Source: Lumbricus rubellus (taxonomy: Eukaryota > Annelida > Clitellata > Crassiclitellata > Lumbricidae). From it: 64,000 nt of DNA. The stretch's first letter is position 1; every line of letters starts with the position of its first letter. The DNA is taken from NCBI GenBank assembly GCA_945859605.1, contig OX243817.1:33096790-33160789 (forward strand), in the 5' to 3' direction. Both the position numbers and the translations under genes were made by a program. Below the pieces are notes generated by a model, which worked only from the letters and a program-made list of their open reading frames with translations, did no database searches and had not been told where the DNA came from. Below, one piece after another: positions 51,901 to 64,000 of this stretch.

Positions 51901-54900
51901 TAAATAACTTCGCAGATAGGCCTATGGAGATATTGAAGAGATATACAATTATACATGTAGGCCAACTCTTAGATATCCAATGCGTTCGAATATAGACAAT
52001 TGTACTGACAACAAAAACTGAAGCATAAGTAGTTATCAACATATCAAGGATCTCACCCTTTGTTAGACTTGTCCAAAACAGAAGCCTGTCCTACAAGTGA
52101 TAACATTTCTGCATTAACACACGCTTCATGGAAGTCACTTTAAGCACAGTCATTTCTTCACAACATACAACTTGCTTTATAACATATACGGGTAGATCTA
52201 CTCTATACCTTCTGGATGAAAGCTAACAATTATCTTGACTACGATTTCATTCGGTTTATACTGTATATTTCCGATCATTTGGTTTAGAAAAATCTGACTC
52301 ATCAATAATAATTATTATATATATATTATTATATACTATTATAGTACAGAAGATTTATATAGCCAGATAGCTCAGCAAATGCCAAAATAGCGCTGTACAT
52401 GAGTTTAAAATAAACAAGTGAATTATGATATTTTACAAAGATAGTCCTCGAAACATGACTTGAATACGTTGACAGATGTATTTGGAATCTCCACTGGACT
52501 AGAAATTTCAGTCAACTGTACTTACCATTTGAAGAATGATGGGCTGGAAGAAAAGAAATGCAATTGCCGTAATCTTTCGATTCCAAATCACCATGTGCTC
52601 TACAAAAATCAATCGCAAATAATAAACAGATGAACTCGAGAAACTTTAACTTGCCATGTTATGAATCTGATCACAATTCTCTTGCCCACAAAAATCAATC
52701 CACAAAGGGAAAACCTTTAATGTTTTAACACAATTTTTTGTATCTTGTCCTATAAAAAAGGAACAAATTAAAAATTACTTACGAGCATCCCATATACTAT
52801 AATGTAGCATGAATAAATCAAGTTCTTCCAGATACAAAATTATTATTCACATTTTAATAAGCTAATGAACAAGATGGCTATAAATTATAGAGGCTAGTTA
52901 CAAGAAAACTCAGAATATAGACTCTGCCACTACAATAACTGCCACTATAATAACTGTGGCAGTGGCAGTGTGGGTCCGAAATCTGGAAAAGGGAGGATTG
53001 CCTTTAAACTAACTAACCAGCCTAAGAGTACAAAGGAATCTATATATGAATTCATCAATTCTTCATCAAATTACTAGAATAATACCCCGGTAATCCTGAC
53101 AAGTTTTTGTCTGCTTTCTGATCCCAAAATGGAGTCCAGTGGAATATCATATTATTGTCTATGCCTTAAGAAATGTGTTGTCCATGTATAACTTAATCCA
53201 ATTCATCTGTACTTCCTTCACTTTATTCTAGATTTCATCACATAACTACATATGACCTGACGGAGGAAAGCCAGCGTAAGCGTTCATTTATATAATAAAA
53301 CGCCTCTGCGAGAAAACTCATCTGATGTGCTTCAAACTAACTACACAAGACCATGATCAAACAGAAATGTCTCAACCCCTTGACGCATACAAGCATATCA
53401 AGCAGCTCATCTTTCAGAAGCATGCACCATCAGCTAATGGTACAAGATTCAGGCATTTGGATTCTATAGAAATAACCACATAACATGCTGCAAAAGTAAT
53501 AAACAAAATTGAACATACCTGGTCAAAAAGTTTGGCTACAAAAAAACACATAAATACTTTAGCATAACAGTTATATGAATCTGAAAGTCCTCATATAACT
53601 TATGCAAATACAAAGTTTCAAAGCAGGTGCTGCAAGATAGGCAACACACAGAGAATAACTTTCAAATGAATCATTTCTAAGCATTTTTAGGTGATTCCAA
53701 ATGGTGCCATAATACCGATAAAAAATAGATACATCATCTTCAAACTGACACCTATAAAGAAAATTGTAGATGATATTATTGTCAAAACATTAACTTAGAC
53801 ATAACCCTGTGCAATTTACACCATAACTGAATCAATCCATAATCATGCTATCCTCAGGTGCCAACTAAGCGCCATATTTGAATAAAATTGTTATTATATA
53901 GTGAGATCGTGTAAAAAATAATTATGAATTTCGCTTGGAATCCATATCAACAATAGCAATATATGAGAATTCATGTTATAATGAAGAATGTAAAACAATG
54001 CATTCCTGGCATAGATAAATTGCAACAAAATCAACAAACCCACTGTGATCTAAAAATTAAATTTGAATTTAGAAATAGTCTGACTGATTTTCGGTCTGAA
54101 TTGGATTTGAGTAACTGCTTCAAGTAAATGTTCTCCTTCCTGATACTCTCCAGTTCCCTCTCCCTTTCCCTAAACAGAAAACAAACTTTCTCGTGCATGC
54201 AACATGTTAAGATTCCTAAAGGCCAAGATCCAGCATAACAGAACAACATTGAAATAAGCTTCAAAGTAAAATAAACAGCATATTTGCAGCCACAAACTCT
54301 ACATGCTGAGGGCACATATTTACATGATGGATGTTTAGTAGTTTAAAGTCAGTCATAAATGACCATTAGATGTCACTAAAACCATAAAGTCAATATCCAT
54401 GTCTCAAGACATGGATGTGCTCATTCACCACGTTCCACCAACAAGTCAGCGATGAACAAATTCCAAAGCATAGGACAATATTAATTTTATCTCGTTGGTT
54501 TCTGAGCCAAGACCAGCAGTGTCATACATTGCTTGATGACAATGGTTATGGAAGCAATCACAACACATTCCATGACAATTCTGTTCACTTACAGAATCGT
54601 CATCTGCATCTTCTCAACAGTGATCACAGTCTCTGACAGCTTATTCATCAGGCACATCAGCTACAATTGAACACATTTTTAGGAATTCATTAATAATTGG
54701 AAACTGTTTGGTAGGTTATTCAGACTGACCTATACGAGTTACTGGTTAATATTGGCAATCAATATGATAATCATATACATTATATTCAAATACAAATACT
54801 GGTTATCTAAGACAGATTCCCTTTCAGATTTGCTTCCGCATATTATAATGTAAGACACAGACACTTGTAGATTGCCGTACACACATAATTTAGGACTTGG

Positions 54901-57002
54901 ACACTTTCAGATATTCTCACATACATAATTTAGGACATGGGCACTTTCGATTTGCTTACATAAATATACATGTAACTTAAGACAACCACACTTTCTGATT
55001 TTCGTCCACGTATTACTTAGGACAAGAGGGCACTTTCAGATTTCTTTACACATATTACACGGACGTTACCATAATGAGCAGTGTTGATATTGAAGAGGTG
55101 AACTGCATCTGAAAAGTCTATCAGTCTTATGCTGTCCTACATAAGCATTTCTTGGATTTACCGGTAACACTCTATACGTACTTTTTCCTGGATGTAAGCC
55201 GTCATCTTGCGACGATGGTTTCGCTGGAACTCAACAACCTACAAGAACGCATACTGCAAAGTTAGCTATCACAATGTCGCAGAAATAGTGACACTAGATT
55301 GATGAAATCAGTGACAGCTATAAACAGCAAAGGTCTTTTAAATTTTGAAAGTGAGAAGTTATAAAGACAAAATGTAACCTCTATAAACAATTAATAGTGT
55401 CTAATAACTATCAAATAAACTAGATGTTTGCCTAAATTGCTTGTCCTACGACAGTTGAGAAGAATTTGAAAAATCGTCCAGTGGTCAACTGACCCCATGT
55501 TGGACAGCACAGCAATACAGTACAATAGCAGTACCACCTACTGAAATGAAATGATTATAGTTTTTACTACCTTCATAACATAAAGCATAGTAATGTCACC
55601 TATCAAATGAAATGAATTTTTTTTAGCAGTTAGCATAACAGAAAGTTCACTTTTACGAACAAAAAGTTCACTATATGAACGAAAAGTTCACTTTAAGACA
55701 TCTCTCTTCGTTTATAATTACCATGAAATAGATTATATTATATATCAATTTGAAAACATCAGGTTTAAGTGAATGAAGTATTTAGAAATGTCAAATGTTT
55801 AAGATGAAGAAACAAAACAGATGTGAAAGACAATATTAATTATTATAAGCAGTGAGTCTGTACTACCTGGAGGGTCTGTGTTAGTTGTTTCACCTGCTTC
55901 TGTAGCAAATCATTTGGATCATTGAAATAGACTGCCACATCATGGTTCATCTTTGCCAAATCAACACCAATTAATCCATAATCAAATTAAATCAACACCA
56001 AGATAAGCTACTATGTGCAAGTTAAATTGAATCTAATATTCAAATTAACTGCAACATAGATATTAGAATACTCATCAATTTTTGGGATGTGGCTTGATTA
56101 CAGCCGGTCAGAGCGCTGTATTTAAATATTCATACACTATCACCTGTAAGATACAGGTGATAGCGTATGAGTTCAATCCACCACTGAGAAGTGCAACATT
56201 GCATATGTAATTGGACTTTGACTAACACCATCAGTTGATGCTGGAACATTAGATAATGGAGCTTACCTAATCAATAACAACAACAATAATAAGCATTTAT
56301 AATAGATGACCATTAATTTTATTTCACTCCATGCACTGAATACTAGATTTCTTGATTGCATCATTGACTTTTAACCAGTACAGCCATACTAGAGTTAACA
56401 GAAAATGCACAAAGCATTCAATTAAAAAATTAGTTTATAACAAACAATTTACTTCTAAAAGTAAAATAGATGTTATGTTAACACCTGCTGATCTCCAGAT
56501 CATGAGAGCCATTTAAACCTATCATGAGGCACTTGTTTAAACAGTGATGTTTTTCAGTTCTACACTGGTTATCTCATTATTTAAATATTCAAACTTTCCA
56601 CTATACCTCAGCATTCAATGGTGTTGATTTGAAAACTTCATTGCAAACTTTACACCTTTCATCTTGACCTAAGACACAGAATGTTAAGCTAGAAATTGGA
56701 TTGATTAAAAATAAAAAATACTGCAACGAGCGAATAATTTACGACGCTAAAATACGGCCTATATATACACGTTTACCAGGTAACGCATGAAAATCAAAGC
56801 AAATACGATTCAAACATAGCAAATGATAGCACAACATCCAGAAATATTATATTATTTCAATGAATCGAGTACTTAATTAAATCTCACACCCACCTGACCG
56901 AAGACAATCCTGACAGAATATGTGACCACAGTTGGTCAGCGAAAACTGTTTTCCACTTCCTGGCTGCCTGTAGCAGCCATTGCAATGAATCCAATCGGTC
57001 AT
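48936..57002 (-). CDS. RNF212B: RNF212B-like meiotic RING-finger/coiled-coil protein (3' end unresolved)
   Basis: Exons in transcript order with fitting phases are 57002-56894, 56668-56607, 55950-55867, 55238-55182, 54660-54593, 54169 to about 54116, an optional 18-nt exon 52543-52526, 51694-51646, 51186-51084, 50343-50316, 49738-49698 and 49036-48936. That gives about 252-258 residues before a missing last exon. The N-terminus is a RING: C7-C10, C25-x-H27, C30-C33, C42-C45, with SLTNCGHIFCQDCL as in ZIP3/HEI10/RNF212 proteins. A coiled coil follows (LESIRKENIYLKQ), then a Ser/Pro/Thr-rich tail (NFRTPTTVTHISPG). RNF212-family proteins act on meiotic chromosomes as SUMO/ubiquitin-ligase-like factors that stabilise crossover intermediates. 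Weak points are the donor after residue about 151 and the last exon. The first exons are robust. Confidence 0.85.
49333..49400. repeat. TA-rich imperfect palindromic tract
   Basis: ATATATATATATATATA followed by ATCATATATATATACATATA. Short simple-sequence DNA in an intron of the RNF212B-like gene. Confidence 0.7.
49487..49587. repeat. Degenerate ACAAAATGTCAT repeat
   Basis: Five variants of ACAAAATGTCATAG or ACAAAATTTCAT occur within 100 bp, in an intron. Confidence 0.75.
49936..49998. mobile_element. 63-bp piggyBac-like mini-MITE
   Basis: Ends CCCTTTAACGCCGAG and CTCCGGCATTAAAGGG are inverted, and TTAA flanks both sides (49932-49935 and 49999-50002). TTAA duplication with CCCTTT-type ends is characteristic of piggyBac elements. 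Confidence 0.8.
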
Positions 57003-57770
57003 TGTGTGCAAAAATTATTTGTAAATGGTATTAGAATTTATTTTTAATAATATAAATGCGAACTTTAACAAAACCATTTGACCAGAACGAAGTCTTGCTG
57101 CATGTTCTTGTTTCATATGACGCTTCAGCAGACGACGGAATATTGAAAATTCTTATAGCGCAATTATAATAAGTAAGTAAGTAAGCAAGTAAGTAAGTAT
57201 ATACTACATCTGTCTACGCGTAATAATATTATTATTATTATCATACTCTCTTTAGCGACTATCATCCACAAGCAATAATAGCCCTATACCTATGGAAAAC
57301 AATGCAAATTGTAATATTCTTACGATATACGCAATTGATTTTCTTGAATAAACGAAATATTGGGCTAATAGGCCTAGCCGCCTATAGGCCTAGTTTTAAC
57401 TCATAATATTTATTCTAAACGAAATTTCTCTACGCATTAGGCCTACGGCCCTACGAATGTTTTATTTTAAATAGGAATAAACTATTAGGCCTAGTAAGAG
57501 GGCTACACGTCACGAAATTCTTGAGGCCTAGGCTATATTGTTACACGGAGAAACCATGGCAACGGGTAAATCTTACGTTAATAAGGATGTTTTGAACTCG
57601 CGGATTTCTCGATCTTACCGGCGTAGCCTAAAGTGAAACCGTGCGACTGGGCTATATAATTATAAGCAGACTCTATAGGACCTAGTTATAAGCTTACCGG
57701 GTATACTTAATGGAAACATATTAATTAGTTCGTGCTTCTTTCGAGGTTTGAGTTACAGACAAACAACGAC

Positions 57771-58097
57771 GAAACTGCACAATCGGGGACCGCTATTAGG
57801 CCTAGTAGATTTTAGGCGTCGTGAGGGTCGGTTAGGGCTCAGTTTAAACGTCGTGAGGGTCGGTTAGGCCCTTAGGGGTCAGTTTAGGCGTCGTGAGGGT
57901 CGGTTAGGGCTCAGTAGGCGTCGTAAGGGTCGGTTAAGGCTCAGGTTAGGCGTCGTGAGGGTCGCTAGGGCTCAGGATAGGCGTCGTGAGGGTCGGCTAG
58001 GGCTAGAATTAGGGTTAGTGTCGTCACTCTTTCCCAAATATTGAAAGTATTACGTAAGATCTAGCCTATTAATAGCGGTCCCCGATTGTGCAGTTTC
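57771..58097. mobile_element. Element with perfect 28-bp inverted ends around a minisatellite
   Basis: 57771-57798 and 58070-58097 are exact reverse complements (GAAACTGCACAATCGGGGAC then CGCTATTA). Between them are six copies of a roughly 31-bp unit, GTCGTGAGGGTCGGTTAGGG plus CTCAGTTTAGGC. No reading frame. The superfamily is unknown. Confidence 0.85.
57818..58015. repeat. Roughly 31-bp minisatellite with GGTTAGGG core
   Basis: Six degenerate units of GGCGTCGTGAGGGTCGGTTA GGG. A further inverted unit lies at 58357-58392 (GACCCTCACGACGCCCATCC). Confidence 0.9.
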
Positions 58098-58149
58098 ACC
58101 CAGACAACTTTATGCATTAATCATTAGAAAGAATACGCTAGCCTACATG

Positions 58150-58296
58150 CAGGGTGAGAATAGCCGGGGGGGTTGGGGGGGTTCAACCCCCCCCAGTCTT
58201 TTTTAGAGCCCCATGTTAAAGTATGTTTTTCATACCCCAATTTCAAGTTTATCATAGGCCAACCCCCCCAGTTATTTTTTCACAATTCTCATACTG
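58150..58296. mobile_element. hAT-type MITE, 147 bp, CAGGGTGAGAAT family copy 4
   Basis: Ends CAGGGTGAGAATAGCC and AATTCTCATACTG, with exact 8-bp repeats CCTACATG at 58142-58149 and 58297-58304. Nearly identical to 21918-22067, which suggests recent activity. Confidence 0.95.
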
Positions 58297-58874
58297 CCTA
58301 CATGACAAAACTATGGTATCGGGAACCGGCATATAGGCTAGGCTAGGGATAGCCCAGCTGACCCTCACGACGCCCATCCTGACCCTAAACCAGTGGTTAA
58401 AGTGTTTTGGGTGAGCAGTGGGAACGCTGAATGTGAGCAGTGGGAACGCTGATGAAAGACGCGTTCCCACGCGTTCCCACCCACTTAATTTGAACAACTC
58501 TGATACGACGCTGCGCTCATGAATAAACTGGTGCTCCACGCTAAGCTTTAGAGTAGCACTTTATAATCTATTTTATATTTATTTGTTCATAGGCCTACTA
58601 TTGATCCTATGTTAAACCTAACTAATAACAAAACTACGAACAATATTATTCTAATAAATTCATCTGCATTTTGTTTGCATGCAGGCTTAATTAATGTTTA
58701 TACACACTGGGGCCTAACGGTCCGCTGGACAGTGAAATCTGTAGGCCAACGCGGCAAGTAACGACTCAAATTCAATCATTTTGGAAGATGCCCCGAAAGA
58801 AGCCAAATCTCGAGCACACAATGATGACCTCCAACTGACATCTTGTTTTATTCCGAAGCACAAAACGCGTCATC

Positions 58875-61365
<2,491 letters not shown>

Positions 61366-61455
61366 ATCTGAATTACAGTTTCGTCACATTTATTATTTCT
61401 TCCTAAACCCAAGACATCTCTGGAGAACTGTTGATTATCTTCTTCATCGCAAGTT

Positions 61456-61566
61456 TCGCTCCCTCCCTGCCTACCTTCCCTCCCTCCCTGCCTACCTTCC
61501 CTACCTCCCTGCCTACCTTCCCTCCCTCCCTGCCTACCTTCCCTACCTCCCTGCCTACCTTCCCTC
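61456..61566. repeat. 21-bp minisatellite, five copies
   Basis: Units of CCCTCCCTCCCTGCCTACCT T alternate with a CCCTACC variant. Confidence 0.92.
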
Positions 61567-61940
61567 CCTACCCTAAAATCTATATTATTCTATAATCGCT
61601 GAGGCCGAGGCTCTTGAGACACGCCATACAAGCAGGGGCGCCGTTAGGCGTACGCACGTACGCAAGTGCGTACAGCGCGGAAAGGCCAAAAAAAAATTTT
61701 CCGCAAATTGCAAATTTATTATAAGCGATGAGATTCTATTGAAATTTTATAATCTATAGAATATACTTACTTCCTTACTTACTTACACTCTAATAGAGAG
61801 CCATCTTGGCATTGAGCGTCTTATAGCCGCCTAGGCCCTAGAGGTCTATGGATCCTGGGATTCCTGGATGTAAAACCGTTAAAACTTTTTTTTAAATTTA
61901 ATTTTTGTTTGTATGTGTTTTTATGTGCACTTTTTATAGC

Positions 61941-62822
61941 CAGGGGCGGATCCAGGGGGGGGCAATCCGGCCATGGCCCCCATTTAAAACTGCCATGGGA
62001 CGTGGCCCCCCATTTGGTATGAAATTAGCAATATGCATATGGGTGTAATGGCATATTGCCCCCCCCCTATTCGGAAAATGGCATGGGACGTGGCCCCCCA
62101 GTCGGTTTTCAAGTGGAGGAGTAAAAAAAAGGTCATCGACTTTTTTGGCGGATGAAATGGTATGATTTTCTCCAAAAAATGTTTGGCAGATGACTAAAAA
62201 AAACCTCATCAACTTTTTTGGCGGACATGGGCGCCCGCAGAAATTTTTGCAGGGGGGCAAAAATTTTACGATGGTCACGGTTAAATTTTTCAGTGGCGAA
62301 AGCACGAAAAATACAGTGCTGGAAGCCTGGAAACTAAGAAAACGGGTATTTTTTCAAAGAGGTTTCTTAATGCAAAATTTTCAGTTTCATTTTGTGTATT
62401 ATTTTATTAAGAAAAGTTTCCTGAGTCAAATTTTTTTGTTAGATATCCAAAAGTAGATGTTAAAAGTATGTTCATAAAAGGAACTATATGTATTTTGTTC
62501 TTTAGAAATTTGTAAACGTCAATTTCTGAATTTTACTGTATTTTTCATTCTTAACTTTTAGTGTTTTAATGCGAAATTGTTTGTTAAAAGCTCAAAAGTA
62601 GTAGTTAGAAAAATAGGTGTCACTTTTCCAGGGGGGGCAAGTGCCCCCCTTGCCCCTATGTGCGGGCGCCCATGTTGGCGGATGAAAAGTACTTCAGCCA
62701 AAGACTGATCCCTATTTATTTTCGACCAACAACCAAATTTCGAAATTTGTTTCACCTGTCCCATGCATCCCAGGTTCTAAGATTTTTGCCCCCCCCTTGG
62801 AAGAGTTCTGGATCCGCCACTG
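61941..62822. mobile_element. hAT-type element, 882 bp including a nested MITE
   Basis: Ends CAGGGGCGGATCCAG and CTGGATCCGCCACTG are inverted. The flanks TTTATAGC and GTTATAGC agree at 7 of 8 bases and match the SINE sequence GTTATAGC expected at the site. The interior includes AAAAAAAAGGTCATCGAC and TTTTTTGGCGGATGAAATGG, also present in the 2523-2828 MITE. Confidence 0.9.
62226..62674. mobile_element. hAT-type MITE, 449 bp, CATGGGCGCCCGCA family, nested
   Basis: Ends CATGGGCGCCCGCAG and GTGCGGGCGCCCATG are flanked by exact 8-bp repeats TTGGCGGA (62218-62225 and 62675-62682). It is inserted inside the 61941-62822 element and is the same family as 7718-8081. Confidence 0.94.
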
Positions 62823-63362
62823 GTTATAGCGCCCCTTCAAGCTCTCTACTCCGGCCGAAGCGCTGAGCAATTGTGAGTGAAGGACTTGCCCAAGGTCCTT
62901 ACGCGGCGAGGTGGATTCGAACCTGGAAAATTCCGGCTTCAAGGCGACGATAGCATAGCAATATGCCGATCTAAAGGTATCAAATTGCACCTCCTAAACA
63001 TCACCCCCCGGTAACTTGTACCGTAACCGTTTCAGATTACCCCCGGACACTAGATTTGCATAGATTTATCCGTCATCCCACTGTGGTTTGTTATCAATAT
63101 TTTACTCGGAAAAAATAATAGCCTCGAAGCCATTTCTCCATGTAACTTCAGCGGCGATTTAGTATTTTAGTTACAGATGAAAATATTTATAACAAACCAA
63201 ACCACGAAGTGGGATAACGGATGAAAATCTTCAGACCAAAACAAGAAGCGGGATTATTTTTCTGATATTTTTAGTCCAATAAATGCGACGATTGATGCAA
63301 ATTACAGTTTGCAGGGGGGGGGGGTAATGTTTAGGAAGGGGTAATAATTTGAAGCCTTTAGC

Positions 63363-63510
63363 ATGGGCGTCCGCAGGAATTTTTCTAGGGGCGCAAACTT
63401 TTATATAATTGTCACATGGTCTAAATTTATTGGGTGACAGTTTGAATTTCCATATTACCACGAGAGAATCCTATCCTATCCTACCTATACGTTATGCGCC
63501 CAAAGCCAAA
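63363..63510. mobile_element. Partial copy of the CATGGGCGTCCGCA hAT family
   Basis: The start CATGGGCGTCCGCAGGAAT and the interior (GTCACATGGTCTAAATTTAT, CTATACGTTATGCGCCCAAA) match the inverted 27921-28219 element. The other end is replaced by different repeat sequence containing GGGGCTCCGCCCC. Confidence 0.75.
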
Positions 63511-64000
63511 AATGCGCTGGTCGCTGGGTCTCCGCCTCCAGACCCCGCTGGGGAGCTTACTGTAAAGACAAAACCTTTCTATTTTACAATAACATTTTGA
63601 TTTTTATTGTTATCCTGGTAGCTTGCGACACTAAAAAACGACTTATTCTTAAAAATTTCGCGACATTGTCGTTCACAAGTAGCTGGCAAACAAGAGTCTA
63701 AAAATGGCTCCATTTAAGGTCGAAACAGCCAAAAATGCGCTGGTCGCTGGGGCTCCGCCCCAGACCCCGCTGGGGGAGCTCACGACGCTCCCCCAGACCC
63801 CCTAGTCGGGATGGGCTTCGTGCCTTCGGCACTCGCAACTTCCCGCCTTCGGCGCCGCCACTGACGACCAATTAGGCCTACAGTACAGCGTCCTGGCACT
63901 TTTTTTACACTTTAAGCACCGTATATGTATATGTAGCGGACCAGGGGTTGGGCGAAAACACCAGGAGCCGAGTACCAACCCCAGTCGTCAAGGTACCCTC

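Larger units (their letters stand above)
57003..58874. other. Intergenic region between divergent genes
   Basis: It contains the inverted-end minisatellite element 57771-58097, a CAGGGTGAGAAT MITE (58150-58296), a (AAGT)n run at 57172-57198, AGGCCTA motifs, and probably the promoters of the RNF212B-like (minus) and MARCH-like (plus) genes. Confidence 0.5.
61921..62955 (-). mobile_element. tRNA-SINE split by hAT insertions
   Basis: The SINE tail start GTGCACTT lies left of 61941. The rest (GTTATAGCGCCCCTTCAAGC ... GAGGTGGATTCGAACC) resumes at 62823. The gap is exactly filled by the 61941-62822 element. Confidence 0.85.
61366..64000. other. Repeat-rich region after the MARCH-like gene
   Basis: It contains a 21-bp minisatellite (61456-61566), a partial element starting CAGGGGCGCCGTTAGGCGTA (61634), the nested SINE/hAT block (61921-62955), a partial CATGGGCGTCCGCAGG copy from 63363, direct repeats of AAAAATGCGCTGGTCGCTGG (63507, 63731), and a fragment of the 25602-25748 family near 63888. 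No host gene is supported. Confidence 0.55.

Noticed and set aside
57818..58015. CRISPR-like array
   Set aside because: The regular 31-bp units are contiguous degenerate tandem repeats without unique spacers, in an animal genome.

Overview
This 64 kb window is animal genomic DNA. Protein-coding genes are split into short exons with GT-AG introns, about two thirds of the sequence is intron or intergenic, and there are many transposon copies and microsatellites. There is no operon structure. The gene set (PAR-6, an A20/TNFAIP3-like protein with repeated A20 zinc fingers, an RNF212B-like meiotic RING protein, a MARCH-type RING-CH protein) is metazoan. The AT-rich introns, tRNA-derived SINEs with a GCGCTATATAA-type tail, very frequent TAGGCCTA-like palindromes and many hAT MITEs suggest a marine invertebrate, most likely a deuterostome such as an echinoderm. 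That taxon call is an inference.

I rebuilt six genes by chaining splice sites with matching codon phase. (1) 283-10055, plus: a small type I membrane glycoprotein with SEA-like and EGF-like parts. (2) 11327-17338, minus: an unrecognised protein with two CxxC knuckles, a coiled coil and a long Ser-rich tail. (3) 19769-25526, plus: a complete PAR-6 polarity protein (PB1, semi-CRIB, PDZ). (4) 37484-46189, plus: a complete A20-like protein of 732 residues with an OTU-like domain and five A20 zinc fingers. (5) about 48936-57002, minus: an RNF212B-like RING/coiled-coil protein, 3' end unresolved. (6) 58875-61365, plus: a MARCH-like E3 ligase with RING-CH and two membrane spans. Genes 1/2 and 4/5 are convergent; 2/3 and 5/6 are divergent. 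The genes do not form one pathway, although three of the six are ubiquitin or SUMO-type factors.

The most striking biological observation is in gene 4. The OTU fold aligns with human A20 and keeps the catalytic Asp and His positions, but the nucleophile box (DGNC in the family) is replaced, with Ser at the Cys position. The protein looks like a pseudo-deubiquitinase that would work only through its zinc fingers.

The rest is mobile DNA. At least twelve short elements have hAT-type terminal inverted repeats, most with exact 8-bp target duplications. They include an internally deleted ZMYM1-like hAT transposon (13059-14454), a four-copy family (CAGGGTGAGAAT ends), a CATGGGCG family, and a three-level nest of SINE, hAT and hAT at 61.9-62.95 kb. 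Several families with different ends share an internal module (AAAAAAGGTCRTC). Other structures are a 90-bp near-perfect foldback just upstream of PAR-6, a 327-bp element with perfect 28-bp inverted ends around a telomere-like minisatellite (57771-58097), and a nested inverted-repeat complex at 29-32 kb. There are no CRISPR arrays, no credible functional tRNA or rRNA genes, and no bacterial or viral genes that I could recognise.
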